Assembly (NCBI RefSeq): GCF_003336875.1
Contig: NZ_QGNJ01000003.1
Coordinates: forward strand, 248,001-312,000
Direction: 5' to 3'
DNA length: 64,000 bases
Source: Oleisolibacter albus
GTDB taxonomy: Bacteria > Pseudomonadota > Alphaproteobacteria > Azospirillales > Azospirillaceae
Shown: piece by piece, positions 8,616-16,756 of the stretch
Numbering within the stretch: the first letter of the stretch is position 1
How the letters are laid out: each line of letters starts with the position of its first letter
Notes under the pieces: generated by a model
Seen by the model: only the letters and a program-made list of their open reading frames with translations
Database searches by the model: none
What the model was told of the DNA's origin: nothing
Made by a program: the position numbers and the translations under genes

Positions 8616-10382
8616 TTACTCGGCGGCCCGCTTGCCGCCGTTGATGGCCGCGGCAAGCGCCTCGGCCTCGGTGCCGACAACCAGGTCCAGCCCGGTGGTG
8701 CCCACACCCATGATCATCCGCACGCCAGCCTGCTTCAGAGCAGCCTGATCGGCCTTGGCCACATTCACCAGTTCCACCCGCAGCCGGGTGGCGGCGAAGA
8801 CGTCCAGGCTCTTGATGTTGCCAGCACCACCCAGGGCCGCACGGATGCGGTCCGGGGAGAGGGTGGTCGTGGTCGGCGCAGCTGCGGCCGGAGCCGGGGC
8901 CGCGGCAGCCGGGGCGGCGATGGGGCCGTCGGCGTCCGCGGTGGTCCCGCGCAGATACTCTTCCATTTCGGTCTTCAGGTTTTCCGACAGCGTGCCGAAC
9001 ACGGCCTGCACACTGTCACCGACCCGCAGGATGCCCGAGGCGCCCATGGCCCGCAGCTTCGGCTCGTCCACCGCGGCCGGGTTGCCGACCACCACGCGCA
9101 GGCGGGTGATGCAGGCGTCCAGGTTGCGGATGTTGCCACGGCCGCCGAAGGCCACGACCAGATCACGGGCGCGGCCGGTGCCGACCTGCACGCCGACATC
9201 TTCCGAAGTCGTATCCTCACGGCCCGGGGTCTTCAGGTTGAGGACCCGGATAGCGGTGCGGAACACGGTGTAATAGATGGCGCCGTAGATCGGGCCGACA
9301 ATCAGCACCAGCCACCAGTTCTTGGCATAGGGGCTCAGCGCGTTGAAGACCACGAAGTCAATGCCACCCTGGGAGAAGGTGAAGCCCATATGCATGTCGA
9401 GCGTGTTCGCCACGAACTGGGTCGAGGCGGCCAGCACGGCATGGATCAGGTACAGCACCGGGGCGAGGAACAGGAAGGAGAACTCGATCGGCTCGGTGAT
9501 GCCCGTCAGGAACGAGGTCAGAGCGGCCGAGATCATGATGCCGCCGACGCGCACCCGGTTCTCCGGCTTGGCCGAATGCCAGATGGCGATGGCAGCGGCC
9601 GGCAGGCCGAACATCTTGAAGAAGAAGGCGCCAGCCAGGATACCGGCAGTGGGGTCGCCGGCGAAGTAACGGGCGATGTCGCCATGCACGACCTTGCCGG
9701 TCGCATCGGTGAAGCTGCCGATCTCGAAGAAGAACGGCACGTTCCAGATGTGATGCAGACCGAACGGGATCAGCAGACGCTCGACGAAGCCGTACACCGT
9801 CGCCGCCATGCGCGGATCACTTTCCGCGGCCCAGCGGGAGAAGACGTTGATGCCGTCCTGGATGGGCGGCCAGATCACCGACAGGACCATGCCGAGCACG
9901 ATCGCGGCCAGGGCCGTGACGATCGGCACGAAGCGCTTGCCGGCGAAGAAGCCGAGATAGGGGGGCAGATTGATCTTGTAGTAGCGATTGAACATCGCCG
10001 CCGCGAGACCACCAGCCAGGATACCGCCGAACACGCCGGTTTCCATGGACTTGATGCCCATGATGGTCTTCGGCTCCATGCCCCAGACCTGGGCCATGAC
10101 GCCGAGGGTCGCCAGCATCACCATATAACCGATGGTCGCGGCCACAGCCGACACACCGTCGTTTTCAGTGAAACCGAGAGCCACGCCGATGGCGAAGATG
10201 AGAGGCAGGTTTCCGAATATGACATCGCCGGCATTCTTCATGATCAGCGAGACGATTTCGGGCATGAAGCCGAAATTCGCCGCACCAATACCAAGAAGAA
10301 GGCCAGCTACCGGCAGAACAGCCACCGGCAACATTAGCGACTTACCGACTTTTTGCAGGAACGCGAAGGGATTTAGTGTCAT
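8616..10382 (-). CDS. nagE: PTS N-acetylglucosamine/glucose-type transporter IIC-IIB with an extra degenerate IIB domain
   Basis: A 588-residue sugar permease of the glucose/GlcNAc PTS family. The EIIC part (about 1-385, ten helices) holds the substrate-site segment [10 protein letters not shown] at 294-303 and [17 protein letters not shown] domain follows at about 400-475 with phospho-accepting Cys424 in [10 protein letters not shown]. After an Ala/Pro-rich linker (488-506) comes a second IIB-like domain at about 507-580. Its equivalent motif reads [11 protein letters not shown] and lacks the cysteine. The start at 10382 has GGGGAA 7 nt upstream, although the frame stays open further up. It is transcribed away from the IIA-HPr-EI gene, which supplies all other PTS components. 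GlcNAc specificity rests on resemblance to NagE/NagF pairs; glucose is the alternative. Confidence 0.88.
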   Translation of the reverse strand: MTLNPFAFLQKVGKSLMLPVAVLPVAGLLLGIGAANFGFMPEIVSLIMKNAGDVIFGNLPLIFAIGVALGFTENDGVSAVAATIGYMVMLATLGVMAQVWGMEPKTIMGIKSMETGVFGGILAGGLAAAMFNRYYKINLPPYLGFFAGKRFVPIVTALAAIVLGMVLSVIWPPIQDGINVFSRWAAESDPRMAATVYGFVERLLIPFGLHHIWNVPFFFEIGSFTDATGKVVHGDIARYFAGDPTAGILAGAFFFKMFGLPAAAIAIWHSAKPENRVRVGGIMISAALTSFLTGITEPIEFSFLFLAPVLYLIHAVLAASTQFVANTLDMHMGFTFSQGGIDFVVFNALSPYAKNWWLVLIVGPIYGAIYYTVFRTAIRVLNLKTPGREDTTSEDVGVQVGTGRARDLVVAFGGRGNIRNLDACITRLRVVVGNPAAVDEPKLRAMGASGILRVGDSVQAVFGTLSENLKTEMEEYLRGTTADADGPIAAPAAAAPAPAAAAPTTTTLSPDRIRAALGGAGNIKSLDVFAATRLRVELVNVAKADQAALKQAGVRMIMGVGTTGLDLVVGTEAEALAAAINGGKRAAE

Positions 10383-10402
10383 TGCGGTTCCCCGCTTGTT
10401 GG

Positions 10403-10434
10403 TTGACAGCTGCCGTGTCGTACCCTTAATTAAG
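10403..10434 (+). promoter_or_regulatory. Candidate PTS promoter -35 box and palindromic operator
   Basis: A perfect TTGACA lies at 10403-10408 and a 10-bp perfect palindrome CTTAATTAAG at 10425-10434, where a -10 element would fall at 16-18 bp spacing. The -10 match itself is poor. The site is 190 bp from the plus-strand PTS gene and 21-43 bp from the minus-strand one, so a repressor here could govern both. No regulator gene is adjacent. Confidence 0.35.
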
Positions 10435-10624
10435 CCTAATACAACATGGAGCCGTGAAGGTTTCCTGCTCTGCGATGGTGCCGAAGGTTTAGCTACATTT
10501 CCCCGGCACCCCGCGGTTCGGAAGCATGTCCGGACGGTGTTGAAGCCGTACCGGGAAGGCCGTGCTGCGACCTCCGCCATACACCCTTGGTGATGGCTTA
10601 TGGGCTGAAATAAGTGGGACCACT

Positions 10625-13201
10625 ATGACCGAGATCAATCTCACTGCTCCACTTGCTGGATGGGCCATGTCGCTGGAGGAGGTGCCTGACCCGGCCTTCG
10701 CCCAGCGTCTGGTCGGCGATGGACTGGCAATCGATCCCGTCGGCAACGAGCTGCGGGCCCCGTGCGACGGCGTGATCCTGTCCGTCCACCGCGCTCGGCA
10801 CGCCTGCACATTGCGGGCTGCCAGCGGCGCCGAGATCCTTCTGCATGTCGGTGTCGACACGGTTGCCCTTAATGGCACGGGCTTCACCGCCCATGTCAAG
10901 GACGGGCAGGCCGTGCGCGCCGGGGATCTCCTTTTGAGCTTCGACATCAACGTTTTAGCCAGCCGGGCGCGTAGCCTGGTCAGCATGATGGTGGTGGTCA
11001 ACGGTGACTCCTTCCAGGTGGGCGACTGTGCCACCGGCCGCTCGGTGGAGATCGGTGACCGCATCATGACCGTGATCGGCGGAACCCTGGCCGCGGACAG
11101 CAGCCCGGCCGCGGCCGACGCGGTGCCGGCCGACGCGCCGACGGCCGAAGGGCAGGTGCAGCTGTGCATCGCCCAGGGCCTGCATGCGCGTCCCGCCGCG
11201 GCCCTGGCCAATGCGGCCAAGGCCCATCCGGGTGCCGTTGCGATCGTCTGTCGCGGCCGCAGCGCCAATGCCAAGAGCGTGGTGTCGCTGATGGGCCTGG
11301 GCACGGTGCTGGGCGACGAGCTGACCGTCCAGGTCTCCGGCGGCAACGCCGCGACCGTGGTCGAACAGCTTGTCGGGCTGATCCGCGCCGGCCTGGGCGA
11401 CCCGGTCGTGCAGCCGGGCAGTGCCCCGGCGGTGGCCGCAGCACCAGCCGCTCCGGCGGTTGCGGTGCCGGCTCCGGCGGAGGAGGCGGTCGGCCCGCCA
11501 TTCGCGGCCGGTGAAGAGGTGCTGTTGAAGGGCACCATCGCCGTCCCCGGCGTGGCTGTCGGTCCGGTGGTGCGACGCTTCCGCACGGTCCAGGCCGTCA
11601 ACGAGACGGGGGCCGGTGCCGCCGTCGAGGAGCCGCGGCTGACCCGGGCCCTGGCCCAGGTCACGGCCCAGCTGGCGGATGCGGCCACGCGCATGCCCGA
11701 GCAGGGGGCCATCTTCCAGGCGCATCAGGCGCTGCTGGAAGATCCTGAACTGGTCGACGCCGCCCTGGCCGGTGTGCGGGCGGGCCAGAGCGCCGAATGG
11801 GCCTGGAGCAGGGCCTCGCAGGCCCATGCGGAGGTGCTGTCGCGCCTGGCCGACGCCCGCATGGCCGAACGCGCCGCGGATCTGCGTGACCTGGAGCAGC
11901 AGGTGCTGGCCGTCCTGGCCGGGCGGAGTGCCGGGGCCGGGCTGGCCGATCTGCCCAAGGGCAGCGTCGTGGTGGCGGATGAGATCCTGCCTTCGGATCT
12001 GGCCGGTGTTCCGGCCGGGTTGCTGGGCGGCATCTGCATGGCCCATGGCGGCCCCACTTCCCATGCCGTGATCCTGGCCTCGGCTCTCGGCGTGCCGACG
12101 ATCGTAGCGCTGGGACGCCAGGCGGAGCGTATTCCCGACGGGGCGCCGGTGATCGTCGACGGCAACCGTGCCGAACTGCGCGTGTTCCCGCCGGAAGATG
12201 CGCTGGCCTCCACCCGCGACGTTGCGGCGCAGCGGGCCGCCCGCCGGGCGGAGAACCGCAAGTCGGCCGGTGAACTGTGCGTCATGGCCGACGGCACCCG
12301 GATCGAGGTGTTCGCCAATCTGGGCCGTGTCGGCGATACCGCCGAAGCGGTGCAGGAAGGGGCCGAGGGCTGCGGTCTGTTGCGCACCGAGTTCCTGTTC
12401 CTGGAGCGCCAGTCGGCACCGACCGAGGAGGAGCAGTATGACCAGTACCAGCAGATCGCCGATGGTCTGGGCGGCCGCCCGCTGATCATCCGCACGCTGG
12501 ACGTGGGCGGCGACAAGCCGCTGCCCTACATGCCGTTGCCACCGGAGGAAAACCCGGTGCTGGGCCTGCGCGGCGTGCGCGTCGGTCTGCGTGAGCCGGA
12601 ACTGCTGCGCACGCAGATCCGGGCCATCCTGCGGGTCAAACCCTATGGTGTCTGCAGCATCATGGTGCCGATGATCGCGTCTCCGTCGGAGATGAAGATC
12701 GTCCGGACCATGGTCGATGAGGAGCGGGCCAAGCTGGGCCGGGCCGAACCCATCGCCCTGGGTGCCATGATCGAGGTGCCGGCGGCGGCGCTGATTGCCG
12801 ACCGCATCTCGATTCTGGCGGACTTCCTGTCCATCGGCACCAACGACCTGACCCAGTATGTGCTGGCCATGGACCGGGGCAACCCGCATGTGGCGGCCCA
12901 TCTGGACGCGCTGCATCCGGGCGTTCTGCGCCTGATCCGGCAGGCGGTGCAGGGGGCGGCGCCGTTGGGACGCACTGTTGCGGTCTGTGGCGGTTCGGCT
13001 TCCGATCCCATGGCGGCACCGCTGCTGTTGGGCCTTGGTGTCACCGAGCTGTCGGCCACGCCGGCGGTCATCGCCGACCTTAAGGCCTTCATCCGCACCC
13101 TGCGCATGGAAGATTGCCGCGCGGTGGCCGAGGCGGCCCTGGGTGTCGACAGTGCCGAAGAGGTGCGGGCCCTGGTCGTGCGCCAGTGGCCGGAGCTTTG
13201 A
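10625..13201 (+). CDS. nagF: PTS multidomain phosphotransferase: IIA(Glc-type)-HPr-Enzyme I
   Basis: An 858-residue cytoplasmic fusion that carries phosphate from PEP to the sugar transporter. Residues 1-155 are a IIA domain of the glucose family with His74 (ILLHVGVDTV). Residues 175-260 are HPr with His187 (GLHARPA). Residues 298-858 are Enzyme I with His480 (GGPTSHAVI), the PEP-binding SIGTNDLTQYVLAMDR segment and a C-terminal VCGGSASDP loop. Ala/Pro-rich linkers (about 260-290) separate the modules. All three histidines are present, so the relay PEP to EI to HPr to IIA looks intact, ending at Cys424 of the divergent IIC-IIB protein. This domain order matches NagF-type fusions of Pseudomonas. 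The ATG at 10625 was chosen because upstream residues have no homology. No nagA or nagB is nearby. Confidence 0.92.
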   Translation: MTEINLTAPLAGWAMSLEEVPDPAFAQRLVGDGLAIDPVGNELRAPCDGVILSVHRARHACTLRAASGAEILLHVGVDTVALNGTGFTAHVKDGQAVRAGDLLLSFDINVLASRARSLVSMMVVVNGDSFQVGDCATGRSVEIGDRIMTVIGGTLAADSSPAAADAVPADAPTAEGQVQLCIAQGLHARPAAALANAAKAHPGAVAIVCRGRSANAKSVVSLMGLGTVLGDELTVQVSGGNAATVVEQLVGLIRAGLGDPVVQPGSAPAVAAAPAAPAVAVPAPAEEAVGPPFAAGEEVLLKGTIAVPGVAVGPVVRRFRTVQAVNETGAGAAVEEPRLTRALAQVTAQLADAATRMPEQGAIFQAHQALLEDPELVDAALAGVRAGQSAEWAWSRASQAHAEVLSRLADARMAERAADLRDLEQQVLAVLAGRSAGAGLADLPKGSVVVADEILPSDLAGVPAGLLGGICMAHGGPTSHAVILASALGVPTIVALGRQAERIPDGAPVIVDGNRAELRVFPPEDALASTRDVAAQRAARRAENRKSAGELCVMADGTRIEVFANLGRVGDTAEAVQEGAEGCGLLRTEFLFLERQSAPTEEEQYDQYQQIADGLGGRPLIIRTLDVGGDKPLPYMPLPPEENPVLGLRGVRVGLREPELLRTQIRAILRVKPYGVCSIMVPMIASPSEMKIVRTMVDEERAKLGRAEPIALGAMIEVPAAALIADRISILADFLSIGTNDLTQYVLAMDRGNPHVAAHLDALHPGVLRLIRQAVQGAAPLGRTVAVCGGSASDPMAAPLLLGLGVTELSATPAVIADLKAFIRTLRMEDCRAVAEAALGVDSAEEVRALVVRQWPEL

Positions 13202-13252
13202 CGTCGACCTCCCCGCGGCCGTCCGCGGCGTGGGGCACTTGAGTAGGATGGT

Positions 13253-13288
13253 TTCGGCCCGGGTTTCGCGACCCGGGCCGAACTTTTT
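13253..13288 (+). terminator. Intrinsic terminator of the IIA-HPr-EI gene
   Basis: A perfect 12-bp stem (13253-13264 with 13271-13282), loop TTCGCG, followed by CTTTTT on the plus strand. It lies 51 nt past the stop and is one of the strongest terminators in the window. Confidence 0.9.
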
Positions 13289-13295
13289 GCAGCAG

Positions 13296-13997
13296 TCAGC
13301 GGCGCCGGGCGGCTTCCTGTGCGAACCCGGCCAGATAGGCCAATACCGACCAGTAGAGGAACAGTTCCTCCAGTTCGCTGGGGCGGGCCAGCCCGAAAGA
13401 CAGGTCGAAGCCGTTGGTCAGGATGCTGTCGAGCATGAAGGCGGCTACAGCCAGCAGGCCTGGCATCAGCATGGCCGATCCAGGCAGCACGGGGGTCAGC
13501 CAGCCCAGGCGGACCGGCCGGCCGCGCCAACGGCGCAGGGCGATGACGAGGCCGGCCAGGACGCCAATCTCCAGGATGATGCGCGGCTTCTGGTCGAACC
13601 AAGCCGAGGTGTTGTGCAGATTGGTTTCGCCCTGATCGTTGAGCTGCTGCCACAGGTCCGGCGTGGCCCAGTGGAGAAGATGCTGGCCATAGCTGATTTC
13701 CTCCAGCATGGCATAGGTGCAGCCGGCGACGGCCAGCAGAAACCACCAGCTGTGGGCGGGATCCTGCCGGCGGCAGTGATGCCAGCAGCGCAGCCCGTAT
13801 CCGATGCCCAGCAGCAGCAGCAGGACCTGCAGGCTTTCCACCGGCCCCATTTCCGTACCCGTCAGGGGCCACTGCAATTGACCCTCCAGAAACAGAATCA
13901 GGATGAAGCTCAGCGCCGGGGCGTAGAGGGTGAGAAGGCGGACAGTGAGGTGGGGCGTCGTCACCGGAGCGACGGCATCGCTGTGAGTCAGGAACAT
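13296..13997 (-). CDS. Uncharacterised polytopic membrane protein with EEISxGQ motif
   Basis: A 233-residue protein with about six hydrophobic segments. Its distinctive stretch is LEEISYGQHLLHW at about residues 96-108, then GETNLHN at about 122-128. The pairing of EEIS(W/Y)GQ with a downstream (E/Q)xNLHN is one I recognise from a widespread uncharacterised membrane family, but no function is known to me. The frame stays open to 14804, but that extension runs antisense through the sigma-factor gene, so the start at 13997 (MFLTHSDAV) was chosen. It ends just after the terminator of the converging PTS gene. Confidence 0.7.
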   Translation of the reverse strand: MFLTHSDAVAPVTTPHLTVRLLTLYAPALSFILILFLEGQLQWPLTGTEMGPVESLQVLLLLLGIGYGLRCWHHCRRQDPAHSWWFLLAVAGCTYAMLEEISYGQHLLHWATPDLWQQLNDQGETNLHNTSAWFDQKPRIILEIGVLAGLVIALRRWRGRPVRLGWLTPVLPGSAMLMPGLLAVAAFMLDSILTNGFDLSFGLARPSELEELFLYWSVLAYLAGFAQEAARRR

Positions 13998-14237
13998 GAT
14001 ATCCAGGTCGCAAAAAGCAGAAGGGCGGCATTGATGCCGCCCGTGGGTGAAATAAAACGCACATGGAAATGTCATAAAACGTCCATGCAGGGCCGGCTTT
14101 TTCCCGCAACCCAGCCTTGATGCCCATCCGGTGCGGCGTTGATCGGGCGTGACGGTTTTCCTGGGAATAGGTGTGCCGGTGCGGCGTATAATAAGGTGAG
14201 GCGGGGTGCCCCGCTCTGGCCGGCAGGTGATTTCCCC
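13998..14237. other. Divergent intergenic region before the ECF sigma operon
   Basis: About 240 bp between the membrane-protein gene and the sigma operon must carry both promoters. I found no convincing autoregulatory ECF promoter or inverted repeat by eye. Confidence 0.3.
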
Positions 14238-14759
14238 GTGCTTCCGGATATCCGTTCCCATCTTCCTGCGCTGCGGCGCTATGCCATGGTTCTGACCCGT
14301 GATGCGGACCGGGCCGAGGATCTGGTGCAGGAAAGTCTGGTCCGGGCACTGGCCGGGGCCTCCACCTGGCAGCCGGGAGCCAATCTGCGGACCTGGCTGC
14401 TGTCGATCGTTCACAACACCTGTGTCTCGGGCTGGCGCCGGGAACAGTCCGAGCGCCGCGGGCTGGCCCAGCTGTTCCCCGATGCGGCGGAGCCGTCGGA
14501 ACCGCCGAGCCAGATCGCCGTGGTCGAGGCGCATCAGGTCATGGGCGCTCTGCTCCGCCTTCCGGACGGCGCGCGCGACATCCTGATGCTGGCCGCCGTC
14601 GAAGGGTTGAGTTACCGGGAGATCGCCGAGGTCCAGGGCGTGCCACTGGGCACGGTGATGTCCCGTCTGTCGCGGGCGCGCGAACAGCTGCGCCAGCAAC
14701 TGGCCGCGGCGCCGCCGATCCCGGCTTCCCGCCGGCCCCACCTCACGGTCGTGGAATAG
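14238..14759 (+). CDS. ECF-family RNA polymerase sigma factor
   Basis: A 173-residue sigma-70 family factor. Region 2 is visible at about 1-65 (LRRYAMVLTRDADRAEDLVQES; NLRTWLLSIVHN). Region 4 is at about 98-150 (LPDGARDILMLAAVEGLSYREIAEV, then GVPLGTVMSRLSRAREQLR), the -35-binding helix-turn-helix. Regions 1 and 3 are absent, as in ECF factors. Start GTG 14238 is preceded by AGGTGA about 5 nt upstream; an ATG at 14280 would remove part of region 2. The next gene begins 13 bp downstream and encodes its anti-sigma factor, so activity is probably controlled by a cell-envelope signal. Targets are unknown. Confidence 0.9.
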   Translation: MLPDIRSHLPALRRYAMVLTRDADRAEDLVQESLVRALAGASTWQPGANLRTWLLSIVHNTCVSGWRREQSERRGLAQLFPDAAEPSEPPSQIAVVEAHQVMGALLRLPDGARDILMLAAVEGLSYREIAEVQGVPLGTVMSRLSRAREQLRQQLAAAPPIPASRRPHLTVVE

Positions 14760-14772
14760 GAGGATGCTGCCC

Positions 14773-15603
14773 ATGCATGATCCTGTGACCGAGGATGACC
14801 TCACCGCCTATATCGACGGGCAGCTGGACCTGCCCCGGCAAGCCGTGGTGGAGCAGTGGCTTGCCGGTCATCCCGCGGTGGCGGCCCGGGTGATGGCCGA
14901 CAAGAGCCTGTCTGATCTGCTGCGGGTGGGATGTGTCGCCCCGGAGGTGCCGCCGACCCGTCTGGTCGCGACCGATCAGCTGGCCGGCCGGCTGCAGCGT
15001 CAGCTGCTGCTGCGGCTGGTGCGCCGCGGAGTGCAGCGCGGGCTTGCGGCCTGTCTGCTGATTGCGGTGGGCTGGGGCCTGAACGCGATGAGTCCCGGCT
15101 TCACCGCCCCGGCCGATGCCGCCCTGCCAGTGCCGGTCTTCGCCGACGAGGCGGCTGAGGCGTTCCATACGGCGCTGCGTGAGCGTGTGGCGGAGCGCGG
15201 GCTGGCCGATGATGCAGTGGAGGAGGTGGCCCATCTGGCCTCCGCCGATCCTGACATTCCAGTTCCCCTGCCATCGCCGCAGGGCCGCGGCTGGCAGTTG
15301 CTGGGTGCGCGGCTGGCACCTTGGGACGAGGGGGATGCCGCACAGGTCTTCTGGCGGGACAAACACGGCGATCTGCTGGTGATCTTTGCCGTGGAGGACC
15401 CGGGAAGCCGGCCGCCGCGGCCGCTGGATCTGGTTCCGCAGGTGGTGGGCATCGATGGGCGCCCCGTGGTCTATTGGCGCCAAGGCGCCTATGCCTATGC
15501 CGTGACCGGCACGGTCAGCCGCGGCAAACTCGTGCGGTTTGCCAATGGGGCTGCCTCTGCGACCAACCGGGAAGCGATGGGACCGGCCGGCGCTGGCCCG
15601 TGA
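14773..15603 (+). CDS. Anti-sigma factor, single-pass membrane protein
   Basis: A 276-residue partner of the ECF sigma factor. The N-terminal part (DLTAYIDGQLDLPRQ at about 8-22) is the usual cytoplasmic anti-sigma start. One transmembrane helix lies at about 91-107 (GLAACLLIAVGWGLNAM), followed by a roughly 170-residue periplasmic domain. No HxxxCxxC zinc motif is seen, so it is not a ZAS-type sensor. AGGAGG at 14758-14763 sits 9 nt before ATG 14773; ATG 14764 abuts it and is less likely. The gene overlaps no neighbour but is clearly co-transcribed with the sigma gene. Confidence 0.85.
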   Translation: MHDPVTEDDLTAYIDGQLDLPRQAVVEQWLAGHPAVAARVMADKSLSDLLRVGCVAPEVPPTRLVATDQLAGRLQRQLLLRLVRRGVQRGLAACLLIAVGWGLNAMSPGFTAPADAALPVPVFADEAAEAFHTALRERVAERGLADDAVEEVAHLASADPDIPVPLPSPQGRGWQLLGARLAPWDEGDAAQVFWRDKHGDLLVIFAVEDPGSRPPRPLDLVPQVVGIDGRPVVYWRQGAYAYAVTGTVSRGKLVRFANGAASATNREAMGPAGAGP

Positions 15604-15622
15604 TGGCGCCGGCCGATCGCGG

Positions 15623-16165
15623 TCAGGACCAGGGGGCCAGATCCCTGTCCGTCGGACGGACGATAGTCTCCGGGCCGTCCAGGGTTGGAGGGGCCTGCAT
15701 CCGTCCGGCCTCTGCCACCTTCAGTGCGGACACCATGCTGAACACATGGTCCACGACCGCCCCGCACCGCAGGGGCAGCATCAGGCGGCGATACGTTTTC
15801 CATTCACGGCCGCGCATCACCAGCCGGGCCTGGAACCCCAGAGGTCGCCCCTGGTCCAGGCATTCATCAAAGGGCGCGCGCCGGGCTGCGTAGGCCGCCG
15901 GCGGCAGGATCTCGTCCACATAGCGCCAGGTCGGGTCTTCCCCCCACATGGCACAGGCCCCCGTGCCCATCAGACGGCAAAGATAGCGCCCGTTGGGCAT
16001 GCGCTGGTAAAGGACCAGCCAGGGCAGGATATGCCGCGGCATCTGTGCCGGGTCCAATTGCCGCTTTTCCGGGACACCATCCGTTCTGGGCAACCGCAAC
16101 CAATAGCGGAGGCAGTCACCGAAGCCGCTGGCGGCCATGAACGCAGCAAAATCCATATCGATCAT
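15623..16165 (-). CDS. PAS_5-type PAS domain protein
   Basis: A 180-residue soluble protein resembling the PAS_5 family, which is frequent in Rhodospirillales and of unknown function. The pattern YWLRLPR..., then DPAQMPRHILPWLVLYQR and YLCRLMGTGACAMWGEDPTW, followed by a second half with RREWKTYRRLMLPL-like strands, fits that family. There is no output domain. The start is uncertain: ATG 16165 (MIDMDFAAFM) keeps the conserved part, while in-frame ATGs at 16216 and 16231 would add about 20 residues. It converges with the anti-sigma gene, with 19 bp between stops. Confidence 0.75.
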   Translation of the reverse strand: MIDMDFAAFMAASGFGDCLRYWLRLPRTDGVPEKRQLDPAQMPRHILPWLVLYQRMPNGRYLCRLMGTGACAMWGEDPTWRYVDEILPPAAYAARRAPFDECLDQGRPLGFQARLVMRGREWKTYRRLMLPLRCGAVVDHVFSMVSALKVAEAGRMQAPPTLDGPETIVRPTDRDLAPWS

Positions 16166-16370
16166 TCCGTGCGCAACGAAGTTCGTCTGATGGCGCTGTT
16201 GGCGTGGGCCTGTCATCCGCAGAATTAGCAAGAATTAAACGAATCCGCACATATTATGCAGATACATACAAAAAGGTTATGTCTGGCAACGTGGCTGTGT
16301 CTACTGGTTGGGCTGGTGGGTGGTCCGATGCGGAGTTGTTGGGCGAACCCCGATTGGGATGGAGTACGGC

Positions 16371-16712
16371 ATGCAGGCCGGAAGTGAATATGCCGGAATG
16401 ATCGATCGGATGCGCCGGCACCGCCGTCTTCTGCCCGAGACGACGGCGGTGCGGTCGGTCCTGCGGCATCTGGAGGAGACCTCGGCACAGGTCGATGCTG
16501 CGACCCGACTGCTGTGGCAGTTGCGGCAGCAGCCGATGCCATCGGCTCCGGTGAGAACCCTGATGGCGGCGACATCGGCCCGGCTGATGCGCCTGCTGTC
16601 GTTGGAAGCCATGCTGGACCGGACGCTGATGGCGGCGGCAGAAGTCCTGGCGCCGCTGGCCGCCCCGGTCACGGCCCCGTGGGACCGTGCCGGTGGCCGC
16701 CCGGATCTGTGA
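16371..16712 (+). CDS. Small hypothetical helical protein
   Basis: A 113-residue protein of unknown family, rich in Ala, Arg, Leu and Met and predicted to be mainly helical (RHRRLLPETTAVRSVLRHLEE; RLMRLLSLEAMLDR). GGAG stands 6 nt before ATG 16371, which was preferred over in-frame ATGs at 16308 and 16359. It is divergent from the PAS_5 gene and converges on the chemoreceptor. Codon use is like its neighbours, but no homology is recognised, so it could still be a chance frame. Confidence 0.45.
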   Translation: MQAGSEYAGMIDRMRRHRRLLPETTAVRSVLRHLEETSAQVDAATRLLWQLRQQPMPSAPVRTLMAATSARLMRLLSLEAMLDRTLMAAAEVLAPLAAPVTAPWDRAGGRPDL

Positions 16713-16728
16713 TACCGGCGGCAGCCAG

Positions 16729-16749
16729 GGGGCGGACCCGTGCCGCCCC
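16729..16749. terminator. Possible terminator hairpin between converging genes
   Basis: GGGGCGG-7 nt-CCGCCCC is a perfect 7-bp stem between the small hypothetical gene and the chemoreceptor. There is no T tract on either side, so its role as a terminator is uncertain. Confidence 0.3.
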
Positions 16750-16756
16750 GATGACC

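Noticed and set aside
13998-14804. N-terminal extension of the leftward membrane-protein frame
   Set aside because: It runs antisense through the sigma-factor gene and has no membrane or family features.
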